Assembly: GCA_003557965.1 (NCBI GenBank)
Contig: PWND01000321.1
Coordinates: 1-8,196, forward strand
From: Bacteroidales bacterium
Lineage (GTDB): Bacteria > Bacteroidota > Bacteroidia > Bacteroidales > UBA7960
Reading direction: 5' to 3'
Length of the DNA stretch: 8,196 bases
Below are positions 1 to 6,936 of the stretch, piece after piece (the stretch's first letter is position 1; each line of letters opens with the position of its first letter). The position numbers and the translations under genes were made by a program. The notes beneath the pieces were generated by a model, which saw only the letters and a program-made list of their open reading frames with translations, did no database searches and was not told where the DNA came from.

Positions 1-645
1 GAAGTTGTCCAAACTCATTATACAATCAATAAAACCAACTCCAATATTCATGAAATTATGGAAATACTTCCCAGGCGTGTAGCTTATGAGGTAAGAGGGG
101 AAACAAACCCTGATGGAGATGAAGAAATAAACCATTTAAGAAACGACAGCTATTTTGATATTGGGGTGGAAGTTCAGTTACCATTGCACGGTTACCTTAA
201 TTTAGCAGGGTTTGTTGATACTGTGGATTTCTCTATCCCCTCTGAGCTTGATATGATTGAATGGCTTGAACTTAATATTAATATGGTGAATGGAATGCCT
301 GTAAGCACATATCTCACTATTGACTTTTATGATAGTAATGATAACCGCATTATAACTCTTTTCAAGGATGAAGATGGAAACCCCATCGCTGTTGCTGAAT
401 CAGCAGAAGTTGATGATGATGGTTCAATTATAAGTACTACATTAGCTCAAAGCACTATCACGCTTGTTGATGACCAAATAGCGAACATTGAAAACACAGA
501 ATACCTGGTAATAAAAGCAAGAGTAACTTCTTATGAAGCTGATATTCCGCGAAACATAAAAATATTTTCATCGAATGAACTTAACACTTTCATTGGTATA
601 AAGTTAGGAATCAACCAGGTTATTTCTTTTAGTGATGATGATTAG
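1..645 (+). CDS. C-terminal part of an acidic, probably exported beta-rich protein of unknown family (5' end outside window)
   Basis: The frame is open from base 1 to the TAG at 643-645, giving 214 visible residues. The ATG at 58 is almost certainly internal, because the 19 codons before it are open and read as normal protein. I do not recognise a named family. The visible part has no membrane segments and reads as alternating hydrophobic/polar beta-strands. It is clearly acidic, with Asp/Gly/Asn turns such as DEDGNP (visible residues 123-128) and VDDDGS (137-142), and it ends in SFSDDD. The stretch from about residue 75 to 115 (a leucine-rich strand, then N-G-x-P, then a strand ending in YDSNDN) resembles Ig-like beta-sandwich repeats seen in large secreted Bacteroidetes proteins; that is a resemblance only. 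It lies 27 bp upstream of the DUF5723 gene on the same strand, so the two are probably co-transcribed and may act together at the outer membrane (inference). A signal peptide or lipobox, if present, would be outside the window. Confidence 0.8.
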   Translation, partial: EVVQTHYTINKTNSNIHEIMEILPRRVAYEVRGETNPDGDEEINHLRNDSYFDIGVEVQLPLHGYLNLAGFVDTVDFSIPSELDMIEWLELNINMVNGMPVSTYLTIDFYDSNDNRIITLFKDEDGNPIAVAESAEVDDDGSIISTTLAQSTITLVDDQIANIENTEYLVIKARVTSYEADIPRNIKIFSSNELNTFIGIKLGINQVISFSDDD

Positions 646-672
646 TTTTAATTATAATAAGATCTCTTAATA

Positions 673-2166
673 ATGAATACATTACATAAAAAAAACTTCC
701 CGTTAAATTTGGCATTACTTATTACTATAGTACTTATGCCTTTAATTCTAAAATCCCAGCAATATAATACTATTTACTGGATGCAGGGAATTCCTCAATC
801 TGCCTATAGCAATCCGGCCCATCAGCTTGATGCAAGAATCTATATTGGCGTGCCAGGTGCATCAAGTATATATGCAGGTTTTGGGAATACAGGCTTTACG
901 CCAACAGATTTCCTTAGAAAAGATAATGCAGGAGATTTTTACTGGGATGAAGATAATTTTTTATCAAGCATGGATTCGAAAAACTTATTATTTTCGGATG
1001 TACAAGCTGAATTGCTAACTTTTGGGTTCAGGCAAGGTGAAAACAATTATTTTCACTTTAACTTGTCACAAAAAGCAGGTATGCAGTTTGGTTATCCTAA
1101 AGATATATTTTTATTAGCCTTAAAAGGCAATAAATACTTCGCCGATAACACTGATACGGGCGCAGCTGATTTTTCGTCATTGAGAGTTAATTTAATGCAT
1201 TACACCGAGCTTGGATTAGGGTATTCAAGAAGAATTGACAATTTGCTCGATTTTGGTGTGAGAGTAAAATTGCTTTTTGGGCATGCCAATCTTCGTTTAT
1301 CATCATCTGATAATTTTAGCTTCGTTACAAATCCCGAAACATTTGAATTAGGATTATATAGCGACCTAACCCTAAACACTTCATTGCCAATGACACTTGG
1401 CGAGTTTAGTATTGATGATTTATTTGATGATGATAATTCAAATGACAATCAGAGCTCAATGGATGATGACTTTGAATTTGACCCGCTTGACTATATGATA
1501 AATTTTGGCAATTTTGGACTGGCAGGTGACTTAGGCGTTATATATGACCTGGATGATATGTTTAGCTTTGCGCTTAGTGTGGTTGACCTTGGATATATTA
1601 GCTGGAAAAGAAATGTGGAAAGCTATAATGTGACAGGAGAAATAGAATTTGACGGATTAGAAATTGAGAACCTGTTTGCATTTGGTACTATTGGTGATCA
1701 TATTGACGATGATAACAACGATAACGATGATGATGTTGTTGAGGATTTATTAGGTAATTCAAGTGTTACCTACTCAAACAACCCATATTCATTTATGCTT
1801 TCACCCAAAATATTTCTGTCGGCAAAGTATAATATTAGTGATATCCATAGTGTGAGCTTTTTAACCAGGGGAATTGTTGTTGACCGTAAATTGCACCCTT
1901 CCTTCTCACTGGCTTACAACATTCAGCCTATAAGGCCTCTTGGGTTCTCACTGGCCTACAGCGTTATTCATGGCACTTTTAACAATATTGGATTAGGAAT
2001 GCACCTTAATTTATACCCTGTTCAATTGTATGTTGTTGCTGACAACACTTTCCCGGCATTTCAGCCAGTGAATACAAGAATTGTAACTGCACATGTAGGC
2101 CTAAACATTGTTATTGGGTACAGGCACCAAGAGCAGGCAAGGCCAATACATTGCTGGGATTTATAA
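673..2166 (+). CDS. DUF5723 family predicted outer-membrane beta-barrel protein
   Basis: This 497-residue protein begins with a signal peptide: a basic n-region (HKK, 5-7), a hydrophobic core at about 9-26, and probable cleavage near KSQ/Q (27-30). The mature N-terminus, NTIYWMQGIPQSAYSNPA, is the hallmark of the DUF5723 family, which is restricted to Bacteroidetes and related phyla and predicted to be an outer-membrane barrel of unknown function. The rest is a series of amphipathic strands with aromatic ends, for example LGLGYSRRIDNLLDFGVRVK and FSFALSVVDLGYISW, and the last strand is near VTAHVGLNIVIGY (about 473-485). Two Asp/Asn-rich insertions, at 248-270 and 345-354, probably form surface loops or turns. 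The short tail after the last strand (RHQEQARPIHCWDL) holds a cysteine and is not typical barrel sequence. There is no Shine-Dalgarno site before the ATG, as usual for this phylum. It follows the gene ending at 645 by 27 bp and is probably in the same transcript. The family call is firm; the cargo or partner is unknown. Confidence 0.85.
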   Translation: MNTLHKKNFPLNLALLITIVLMPLILKSQQYNTIYWMQGIPQSAYSNPAHQLDARIYIGVPGASSIYAGFGNTGFTPTDFLRKDNAGDFYWDEDNFLSSMDSKNLLFSDVQAELLTFGFRQGENNYFHFNLSQKAGMQFGYPKDIFLLALKGNKYFADNTDTGAADFSSLRVNLMHYTELGLGYSRRIDNLLDFGVRVKLLFGHANLRLSSSDNFSFVTNPETFELGLYSDLTLNTSLPMTLGEFSIDDLFDDDNSNDNQSSMDDDFEFDPLDYMINFGNFGLAGDLGVIYDLDDMFSFALSVVDLGYISWKRNVESYNVTGEIEFDGLEIENLFAFGTIGDHIDDDNNDNDDDVVEDLLGNSSVTYSNNPYSFMLSPKIFLSAKYNISDIHSVSFLTRGIVVDRKLHPSFSLAYNIQPIRPLGFSLAYSVIHGTFNNIGLGMHLNLYPVQLYVVADNTFPAFQPVNTRIVTAHVGLNIVIGYRHQEQARPIHCWDL

Positions 2167-2203
2167 TATTTGTATGGTTTTTTATTTTAATTAAAATCAA
2201 TTT

Positions 2204-2237
2204 TTTGTACCAATAATTAGGTATTTCATTACCTTTG
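2204..2237 (+). promoter_or_regulatory. Bacteroidetes-type promoter upstream of ccmF (-33 TTTG, -7 TACCTTTG)
   Basis: TTTG at 2204-2207 and TACCTTTG at 2230-2237 are separated by 22 bp. The known Bacteroidetes sigma-A (RpoD-like) consensus is TTTG (or TTG) at -33 and TAnnTTTG at -7 with roughly 17-23 bp between them, so both boxes match exactly and the spacing is within range. It lies in the only sizeable intergenic gap (2167-2254). Transcription would start at about 2240-2244, leaving a leader of only about 10-15 nt that is A-rich (AAAAGAAAA) and has no Shine-Dalgarno motif. It probably drives ccmF and the four genes behind it. Confidence 0.72.
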
Positions 2238-2254
2238 TTATTAAAAGAAAATCC

Positions 2255-4645
2255 ATGTCAACTCAATATATTGGCGAAAACCTATGGGCAGGGCATTCAG
2301 GTAAAATACTTATAATTGCAGGATTATTATTTACTATACTTGCAGCCCTCGCCTACCTGAAAGCAACAAGGAAAAATAACACTCTCTCTGAAAAATGGAA
2401 TAGAAATGCCGACTTCCTCTTTAGCTTGCATAGTGCAGTTATGTTTATTGCAGCAATTATTCTTTTCTACCTATTAATAAACAGGCATTACGAATACAAA
2501 TATGTGTGGATACATACAGAGAATAGTCTTGGACTGGAATACCTGGTAGCAAGTTTTTGGGCCGGACAGGAAGGCTCTCTCTTATTCTGGGTTATTTGCC
2601 AGGCAGTTTTTGGCTTGCTCATCATTCGTTTTGCAGGAAACTGGAAGCCAAATGTAATGTTTATTATAAGCTTGTCGCAGGCTTTTATGACATCCATGTT
2701 GCTGGGAATATCAGTTTTGGGAATCCAGGTAGGGATGAGCCCGTTTACATTATTGCGGGAAGCTACTGAGAATATTGGAAATGCCTTTTTTGAGAACCCT
2801 AATTACCTGCAGCTTATAACTGATGGAAATGGATTGAATCCCCTCTTACGAAACTTCTGGATGCTTTCACACCCACCGGTATTATTTATTGGCTTTGCAG
2901 CTGCATTGGTGCCTTTTTCGTATGCTATTTCAGGCTTATGGACAAAGAAGTATCACGATTGGATAAAGCCTGCTTTACCATGGATGCTTGCAGCTATTCT
3001 GTTTCTTGGTGCCGGAATAATTCTGGGCGGCGTTTGGGCATACGAATCTCTTACTTTTGGAGGATTTTGGGCATGGGACCCCATTGAAAATGCATCCCTT
3101 GTGCCATGGCTTATACTGATAGCTGCATTGCACTTAATGATTGTTGCAGTAAAGCAAAAAAACACCTATTTGCCTCTGTTTATATTCACCGTTCTCTCTT
3201 TTGCTTTTGTAATATATTCAACATTTCTAACGAGAAGCGGAATATTGGCAGATACTTCTGTACACTCATTCGGAGATGATGGAATGGGCCTGCATATTTT
3301 TATATATATCCTTGCCATCTGTGTTTCGGGTGCTTTCTTCATTATAAAAAACATCAAGAATCTTCCACCTGATAAAAAAACCAATCTTTTTTCCAAAGAG
3401 TTTTGGCTATTTGCTGCATCTTTAATTATCATGCTTTCATCATTCCAAATCATTTTTACTACATCATTGCCGGTAATTAATAAAATTGCAGGTGCAAATT
3501 TTGCCCCACCAGTTGATGTAGTTAGCCACTATAATAAATGGCAAGCTCCTTTTGCTGCTGCTATTGCACTAATGATAGGAATTGGCAACTACCTTAAGTG
3601 GAACAACAACAACATAAAAGGCTTTTTACTGTCTTCATGGTTCGCAATAGCATTATCGGTTGTGATTTTTATTGTCACAATGTTTTTATATCCAATCAGC
3701 AATGTTGTTTACCAGGTAATGCTGTTGTTTTCATATTATGCATTTTTTAGTTCACTGGATAATATATTAAGATTTAAAGAAAAACACATTTCAGCAGGTG
3801 GAGCAATAAGCCATATTGGAATTGCACTTTTTTTAGCTGCTGCAATACTCACATTTTCTAAACAAGAAGTTATTAGCAAAAACACCAGTGGATACTCCTT
3901 AGGCTCAGGGTTTTCTGAACAGGAAAATCTTTTACTTATAAAAAACAAACCTCTGCCATTGGATGATTATCATGTAATATATAAAGGATATGATTTTGAT
4001 GGTGAAAGGCTTTTTTACCAGGTTGACTTCCTGAAAAAGAACAAAAAAGGAGAGTTTTACAAAAAGTTTTCTTCATTCCCATCTGTTTTATTAAACGAAA
4101 AAATGGGAAATGTTTATGAGCCTTATGCAAAAATTTATCCTTTTAAAGATATTTTCACATACATAACCTACGCAGAAATTGATAAAGATGCCTCAAATGA
4201 CAGTCATAAGCACCTGGGAAAAACGGAGATAACATTAAACGATACTATTGGTATAAACAATGATTTTCTTGTATTTCATGATTTAACTGCTAAATCTGAT
4301 GATGCTGAAAACAAAAGCACTATTGTAATAACGGCACATTTGAAGAATTTAACTCATTTTGGACAAAAGCATACATTTTTCCCAAAGTATGAATTAAAAA
4401 ACGGAAGAATAATTTTCCATGACGACTACTCGGATGATTTATCCTTGTACATTGGCATTAGCAATATTTCCGATGAGCCAAATACAATAGAAATAAGTGT
4501 TTATGAAGAAAGGGAAGAGTTTATTGTTATAAAAACTATAGTATTCCCATTTATCAACTTGCTTTGGCTGAGCTTAATAGTAATCCTTGCAGGTTTGTTT
4601 ATTGCAATGAAAAAACGATGGAAAACCAGGAACGTAACAAATTAA
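2255..4645 (+). CDS. ccmF: CcmF/CcsA-type haem lyase for cytochrome c maturation
   Basis: This 796-residue polytopic inner-membrane protein transfers haem to apocytochrome c CXXCH motifs on the periplasmic side (system I, CcmF/CcsA superfamily). The tryptophan-rich WWD signature lies at 261-285 (WAYESLTFGGFWAWDPIENA, then a PW at 284-285). The four haem-related histidines of CcmF all have counterparts: H206 in SHPP, H293 just after the WWD segment, H337 in LADTSVHSF, and H520 in AISHIGIAL. Hydrophobic segments fill residues 15-540. Residues about 545-760 form a hydrophilic, probably periplasmic domain, and a final membrane helix lies at about 766-789. E. coli CcmF is about 650 residues, so this domain is enlarged. 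The start at 2255 is supported by the phylum-typical N-terminus (STQYIGENL) and the promoter just upstream. CcmB, CcmC and CcmE are not in the window. The DUF2520 gene follows after 5 bp. CcmF is preferred over CcsA because of the length and all four histidines. Confidence 0.92.
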   Translation: MSTQYIGENLWAGHSGKILIIAGLLFTILAALAYLKATRKNNTLSEKWNRNADFLFSLHSAVMFIAAIILFYLLINRHYEYKYVWIHTENSLGLEYLVASFWAGQEGSLLFWVICQAVFGLLIIRFAGNWKPNVMFIISLSQAFMTSMLLGISVLGIQVGMSPFTLLREATENIGNAFFENPNYLQLITDGNGLNPLLRNFWMLSHPPVLFIGFAAALVPFSYAISGLWTKKYHDWIKPALPWMLAAILFLGAGIILGGVWAYESLTFGGFWAWDPIENASLVPWLILIAALHLMIVAVKQKNTYLPLFIFTVLSFAFVIYSTFLTRSGILADTSVHSFGDDGMGLHIFIYILAICVSGAFFIIKNIKNLPPDKKTNLFSKEFWLFAASLIIMLSSFQIIFTTSLPVINKIAGANFAPPVDVVSHYNKWQAPFAAAIALMIGIGNYLKWNNNNIKGFLLSSWFAIALSVVIFIVTMFLYPISNVVYQVMLLFSYYAFFSSLDNILRFKEKHISAGGAISHIGIALFLAAAILTFSKQEVISKNTSGYSLGSGFSEQENLLLIKNKPLPLDDYHVIYKGYDFDGERLFYQVDFLKKNKKGEFYKKFSSFPSVLLNEKMGNVYEPYAKIYPFKDIFTYITYAEIDKDASNDSHKHLGKTEITLNDTIGINNDFLVFHDLTAKSDDAENKSTIVITAHLKNLTHFGQKHTFFPKYELKNGRIIFHDDYSDDLSLYIGISNISDEPNTIEISVYEEREEFIVIKTIVFPFINLLWLSLIVILAGLFIAMKKRWKTRNVTN

Positions 4646-4650
4646 TTATT

Positions 4651-5430
4651 ATGTCAGAAATAGAAAATGTTGTAATGATAGGGTCAGGAAATGTTGCAAC
4701 ACACTTAGCCTTAGCATTTTCACAAAGAAATAAAAAAATAAAGCAGGTTGTAAGCAAAAATGAAGAAAATGCATCGAGCCTTGCAAATCACTTTAAGTGT
4801 ACATACTCAAATGATATTTCAAAAATATTTCCCGGTGCCGACCTTTATGTAATTGCAGTTAGTGACAGCATTATTCCTGAAATTACGAAAAAGTTTCCTT
4901 ATAAAAATGCCTTTGTTGTGCATACCAGTGGCAGTATGCCTATGGATGTTTTAAAAGAAACAGGAGATAATTATGGTGTATTATATCCTCTTCAAACATT
5001 TACAAAAAATGTTAAACTTGATATAAATAATATCCCTTTTTGCATCGAAGCCAACACAGAAAAAAATCTAAATATTTTAAATAATTTGGCAAAGGAGTTA
5101 TCAACTGCTGTATATGAAACAAGCAGCACGCAGCGTGAAACACTGCATTTAGCAGCTGTGTTTGCTTGTAATTTTACAAACCACTTATACCATATAGCTT
5201 CTGACCTGCTTGAGAAAGATGGCCTTCCTTATGATATGCTAAAACCCCTGATAAGCGAAACTGCGAGGAAAGCCGGCCTTTTTCACCCGAAACATGCTCA
5301 AACAGGGCCGGCTGTCAGAAACGATACTTCTATACTGAACAAGCATATAGAAAAACTAAATATGTTTGATGATTACAAAAAAATATATACTTTTATGAGC
5401 CAAAGTATAAAAAAGAACAAGAATAAATAA
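4651..5430 (+). CDS. Rossmann-like and DUF2520 domain protein, probable NAD(P)-dependent oxidoreductase
   Basis: This protein has 259 residues. The N-terminal half is a Rossmann fold with the nucleotide-binding turn IGSGNVATHLA (10-20), similar to the F420-dependent NADP oxidoreductase, ketopantoate reductase and pyrroline-5-carboxylate reductase group. It is followed by HTSGS (91-95) and YPLQTF (112-117). The C-terminal half is an all-helical DUF2520 dimerisation domain with HLAAVFACNFTNHLY (166-180) and GPAVRND (219-225), a motif resembling the substrate-side helices of P5C-reductase-like enzymes. The combination is the usual architecture of the family, whose substrate is unknown. I chose the ATG at 4651 rather than in-frame upstream starts inside ccmF because MSEIENVVMIGSG places the first beta-strand at the N-terminus as normal, and it lies 5 bp after the ccmF stop. 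It sits directly upstream of a KdsC-like gene, an order I recall in other Bacteroidetes. A proline-biosynthesis role (ProC) is unlikely because the motifs differ. Confidence 0.85.
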   Translation: MSEIENVVMIGSGNVATHLALAFSQRNKKIKQVVSKNEENASSLANHFKCTYSNDISKIFPGADLYVIAVSDSIIPEITKKFPYKNAFVVHTSGSMPMDVLKETGDNYGVLYPLQTFTKNVKLDINNIPFCIEANTEKNLNILNNLAKELSTAVYETSSTQRETLHLAAVFACNFTNHLYHIASDLLEKDGLPYDMLKPLISETARKAGLFHPKHAQTGPAVRNDTSILNKHIEKLNMFDDYKKIYTFMSQSIKKNKNK

Positions 5431-5443
5431 GAGAATTAATTAA

Positions 5444-5965
5444 ATGAGTAACTATAAAAAATTGCTATTATCAATAAAAACATTTATTTTTGATGTTGAT
5501 GGTGTGATGACAGACGGCATAGTTATTCTCTCTCCTGATGGCGATATGCTAAGGACAATGAACGTAAAGGATGGTTATGCATTGCAACTTGCCATAAAAA
5601 AAGGATACCAGGTTATTATAATAACAGGTGGACATTCAGAGTTGGTAAAAAACAGGTTCGCTGCATTAGGCATTGAGCATATATATCTTGGAGTAAATGA
5701 TAAACTAAGTTTATTTCATAAGCTGGAAAAAGAGTTAAGCCTGAAAAAAGAAGAAATACTATATATGGGCGACGATATACCAGATTATAAAACAATGAAG
5801 GAAGTTGGGCTGCCAGCATGCCCGGCTGATGCTTCAGAAGAAATAAAAAAGATTTCCGGGTATATTTCTCGCTTTGATGGAGGTAAAGGTTGTGTAAGAG
5901 ATGTTGTAGAGCAAGTTCTGAAAGTTCAAAAAAACTGGTTTGATAATGACGGGTTTCATTGGTAA
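5444..5965 (+). CDS. kdsC: KdsC-type HAD phosphatase (probable 3-deoxy-D-manno-octulosonate 8-phosphate phosphatase)
   Basis: This is a 173-residue cytoplasmic HAD enzyme without a cap domain, the usual length for KdsC. All HAD motifs are present: motif I FDVDGVMTDG (16-25, nucleophile D17 and general acid/base D19), motif II IITGG (59-63, T61), motif III K87, and motif IV MGDDIPD (108-114, Mg-binding acidic residues). The C-terminal GGKGCVRDVVEQVL (about 147-160) matches the tail of KdsC, which completes the active site of the neighbouring subunit in the tetramer. The predicted reaction is dephosphorylation of Kdo 8-phosphate to Kdo for lipopolysaccharide inner core. Bacteroidetes can carry more than one KdsC-like protein, including parts of N-acylneuraminate or related nonulosonate pathways, so the exact sugar is not proven; no kdsA, kdsB or kdsD lies nearby. 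The start ATG at 5444 is 13 bp after the DUF2520 stop, and the operon continues downstream. Confidence 0.85.
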   Translation: MSNYKKLLLSIKTFIFDVDGVMTDGIVILSPDGDMLRTMNVKDGYALQLAIKKGYQVIIITGGHSELVKNRFAALGIEHIYLGVNDKLSLFHKLEKELSLKKEEILYMGDDIPDYKTMKEVGLPACPADASEEIKKISGYISRFDGGKGCVRDVVEQVLKVQKNWFDNDGFHW

Positions 5966-5980
5966 TATAATTATTTGTTA

Positions 5981-6934
5981 ATGATTTCATATTTTAAGCT
6001 TTTCAGGTGGAAAAACCTATTAATACTGATTATAATACAGTATTTATTAAGGCATTGTGTTATCCAGCCCTTGCTAATTAAAGAAGGGTACTCCTTAGCT
6101 TTGTCAAACATTGATTTTGCACTTTTGGTCCTGGCAACTGTATTGATAAGCGCAGCAGGGTATGCAATAAACGATTATTTCGACATAAAAGTTGACCGTA
6201 TAAATAAACCTCATAAAATTATTTTAGGTAAAGAACTTTCCAGGCGTAAGGCCATCTTCTCTCATATTATTCTCAATATAATTGCTGTATTAATTGGATT
6301 CTACCTTGCTTACAGAGTAGAAAACTGGATACTGGCTTTCCTTTTTATAGCTGTTGCTGTGCTGCTTTGGCTATATTCAATAAGGTATAAAAGAAAATTC
6401 CTTATAGGAAATATCATAATTAGTGTTTTAGCAGCCTTTGTTATTGCTATAGTCTGGGTTTTTGAGTATAATGCTATTATTTCAAAAACAACAATAAGCA
6501 TTGAGGAACTGCAAATTAATAATTTTGTGAGAATATTTGCCCTTTTTGCTTTTCTTACTACATTATTAAGGGAAATTGTTAAAGATATTGAAGACATCAA
6601 AGGAGATGCTAAAACCGGATGTAAAACAATACCTATTGTTTCTGGCATAAGGCCAACGAAAAATCTGGCCATTCTTCTCTCTTTATTAATAATATTTTTT
6701 ACGGGATATTTTCAAATAAAAATGTTGCAGGTTGAAATTTACCCTTATCACTGGTTATTTATTTACCTTTTGCTTACAGTTCAAATACCGATTGTTCTTA
6801 TGATCAATAAAATTCACATTGCTAAAGAAAAAATAGATTACCATATAATAAGCCGCTTAGCAAAGTTTATTATGCTAACCGGGATCTTTTCAATGTTTTT
6901 GCTGTATTTCATTTTTTCATTTCCTGCACTATAA
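5981..6934 (+). CDS. UbiA-family prenyltransferase (geranylgeranylglycerol-phosphate geranylgeranyltransferase-like)
   Basis: This 317-residue integral inner-membrane protein has eight or nine hydrophobic segments. Both Asp-rich Mg2+/prenyl-diphosphate motifs of UbiA enzymes are present: NDYFDIKVDRINKP (64-77) and REIVKDIEDIKGDAKTG (197-213). The conserved YSIRYKRKFLIGN (132-144) lies between them. The family transfers a prenyl chain from its diphosphate to an acceptor such as hydroxybenzoate, dihydroxynaphthoate, haem, chlorophyllide or geranylgeranylglycerol phosphate. The NDYFD form with DIEDIKGD is most like the branch usually annotated as digeranylgeranylglyceryl-phosphate synthase or chlorophyll/homogentisate-type, but the acceptor cannot be read from the sequence. 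A role as MenA is a weaker alternative. The ATG at 5981 is preferred to a TTG two codons upstream; it lies 15 bp after the kdsC stop. The maf ATG begins 2 bp after its stop, so tight co-expression is likely. Confidence 0.85.
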   Translation: MISYFKLFRWKNLLILIIIQYLLRHCVIQPLLIKEGYSLALSNIDFALLVLATVLISAAGYAINDYFDIKVDRINKPHKIILGKELSRRKAIFSHIILNIIAVLIGFYLAYRVENWILAFLFIAVAVLLWLYSIRYKRKFLIGNIIISVLAAFVIAIVWVFEYNAIISKTTISIEELQINNFVRIFALFAFLTTLLREIVKDIEDIKGDAKTGCKTIPIVSGIRPTKNLAILLSLLIIFFTGYFQIKMLQVEIYPYHWLFIYLLLTVQIPIVLMINKIHIAKEKIDYHIISRLAKFIMLTGIFSMFLLYFIFSFPAL

Positions 6935-6936
6935 AA

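Noticed and set aside
2184..2206. Perfect 14-nt palindrome ATTTTAATTAAAAT (2184-2197) followed by a T6 run, after the DUF5723 gene: possible terminator
   Set aside because: The stem would be five A-T pairs only, too weak for a convincing intrinsic terminator, and AT-only palindromes are common by chance at this base composition. It also lies just before the promoter boxes, so its position is suggestive but not enough.
3051..3058. TACTTTTG, a -7 promoter-like box inside ccmF
   Set aside because: It lies within the conserved WWD coding segment, far from any gene start, so it is explained by codons.
4564..4650. Longer N-terminus for the DUF2520 protein starting inside ccmF
   Set aside because: The extra 29 residues come from the ccmF coding region in another frame and precede a Rossmann strand that normally begins the protein; ATG at 4651 fits.
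5975..5980. TTG start two codons before the UbiA ATG
   Set aside because: The ATG at 5981 is a better start codon and the two extra residues add nothing recognisable.
5616..5990. Antisense open frame of 124 codons opposite kdsC
   Set aside because: It overlaps a clearly real, conserved gene; its translation has no recognisable domain and no promoter or start context.
6310..6672. Antisense open frame of 120 codons opposite the UbiA gene
   Set aside because: Hydrophobic codons on the sense strand readily leave the opposite strand free of stops; no independent evidence of coding.
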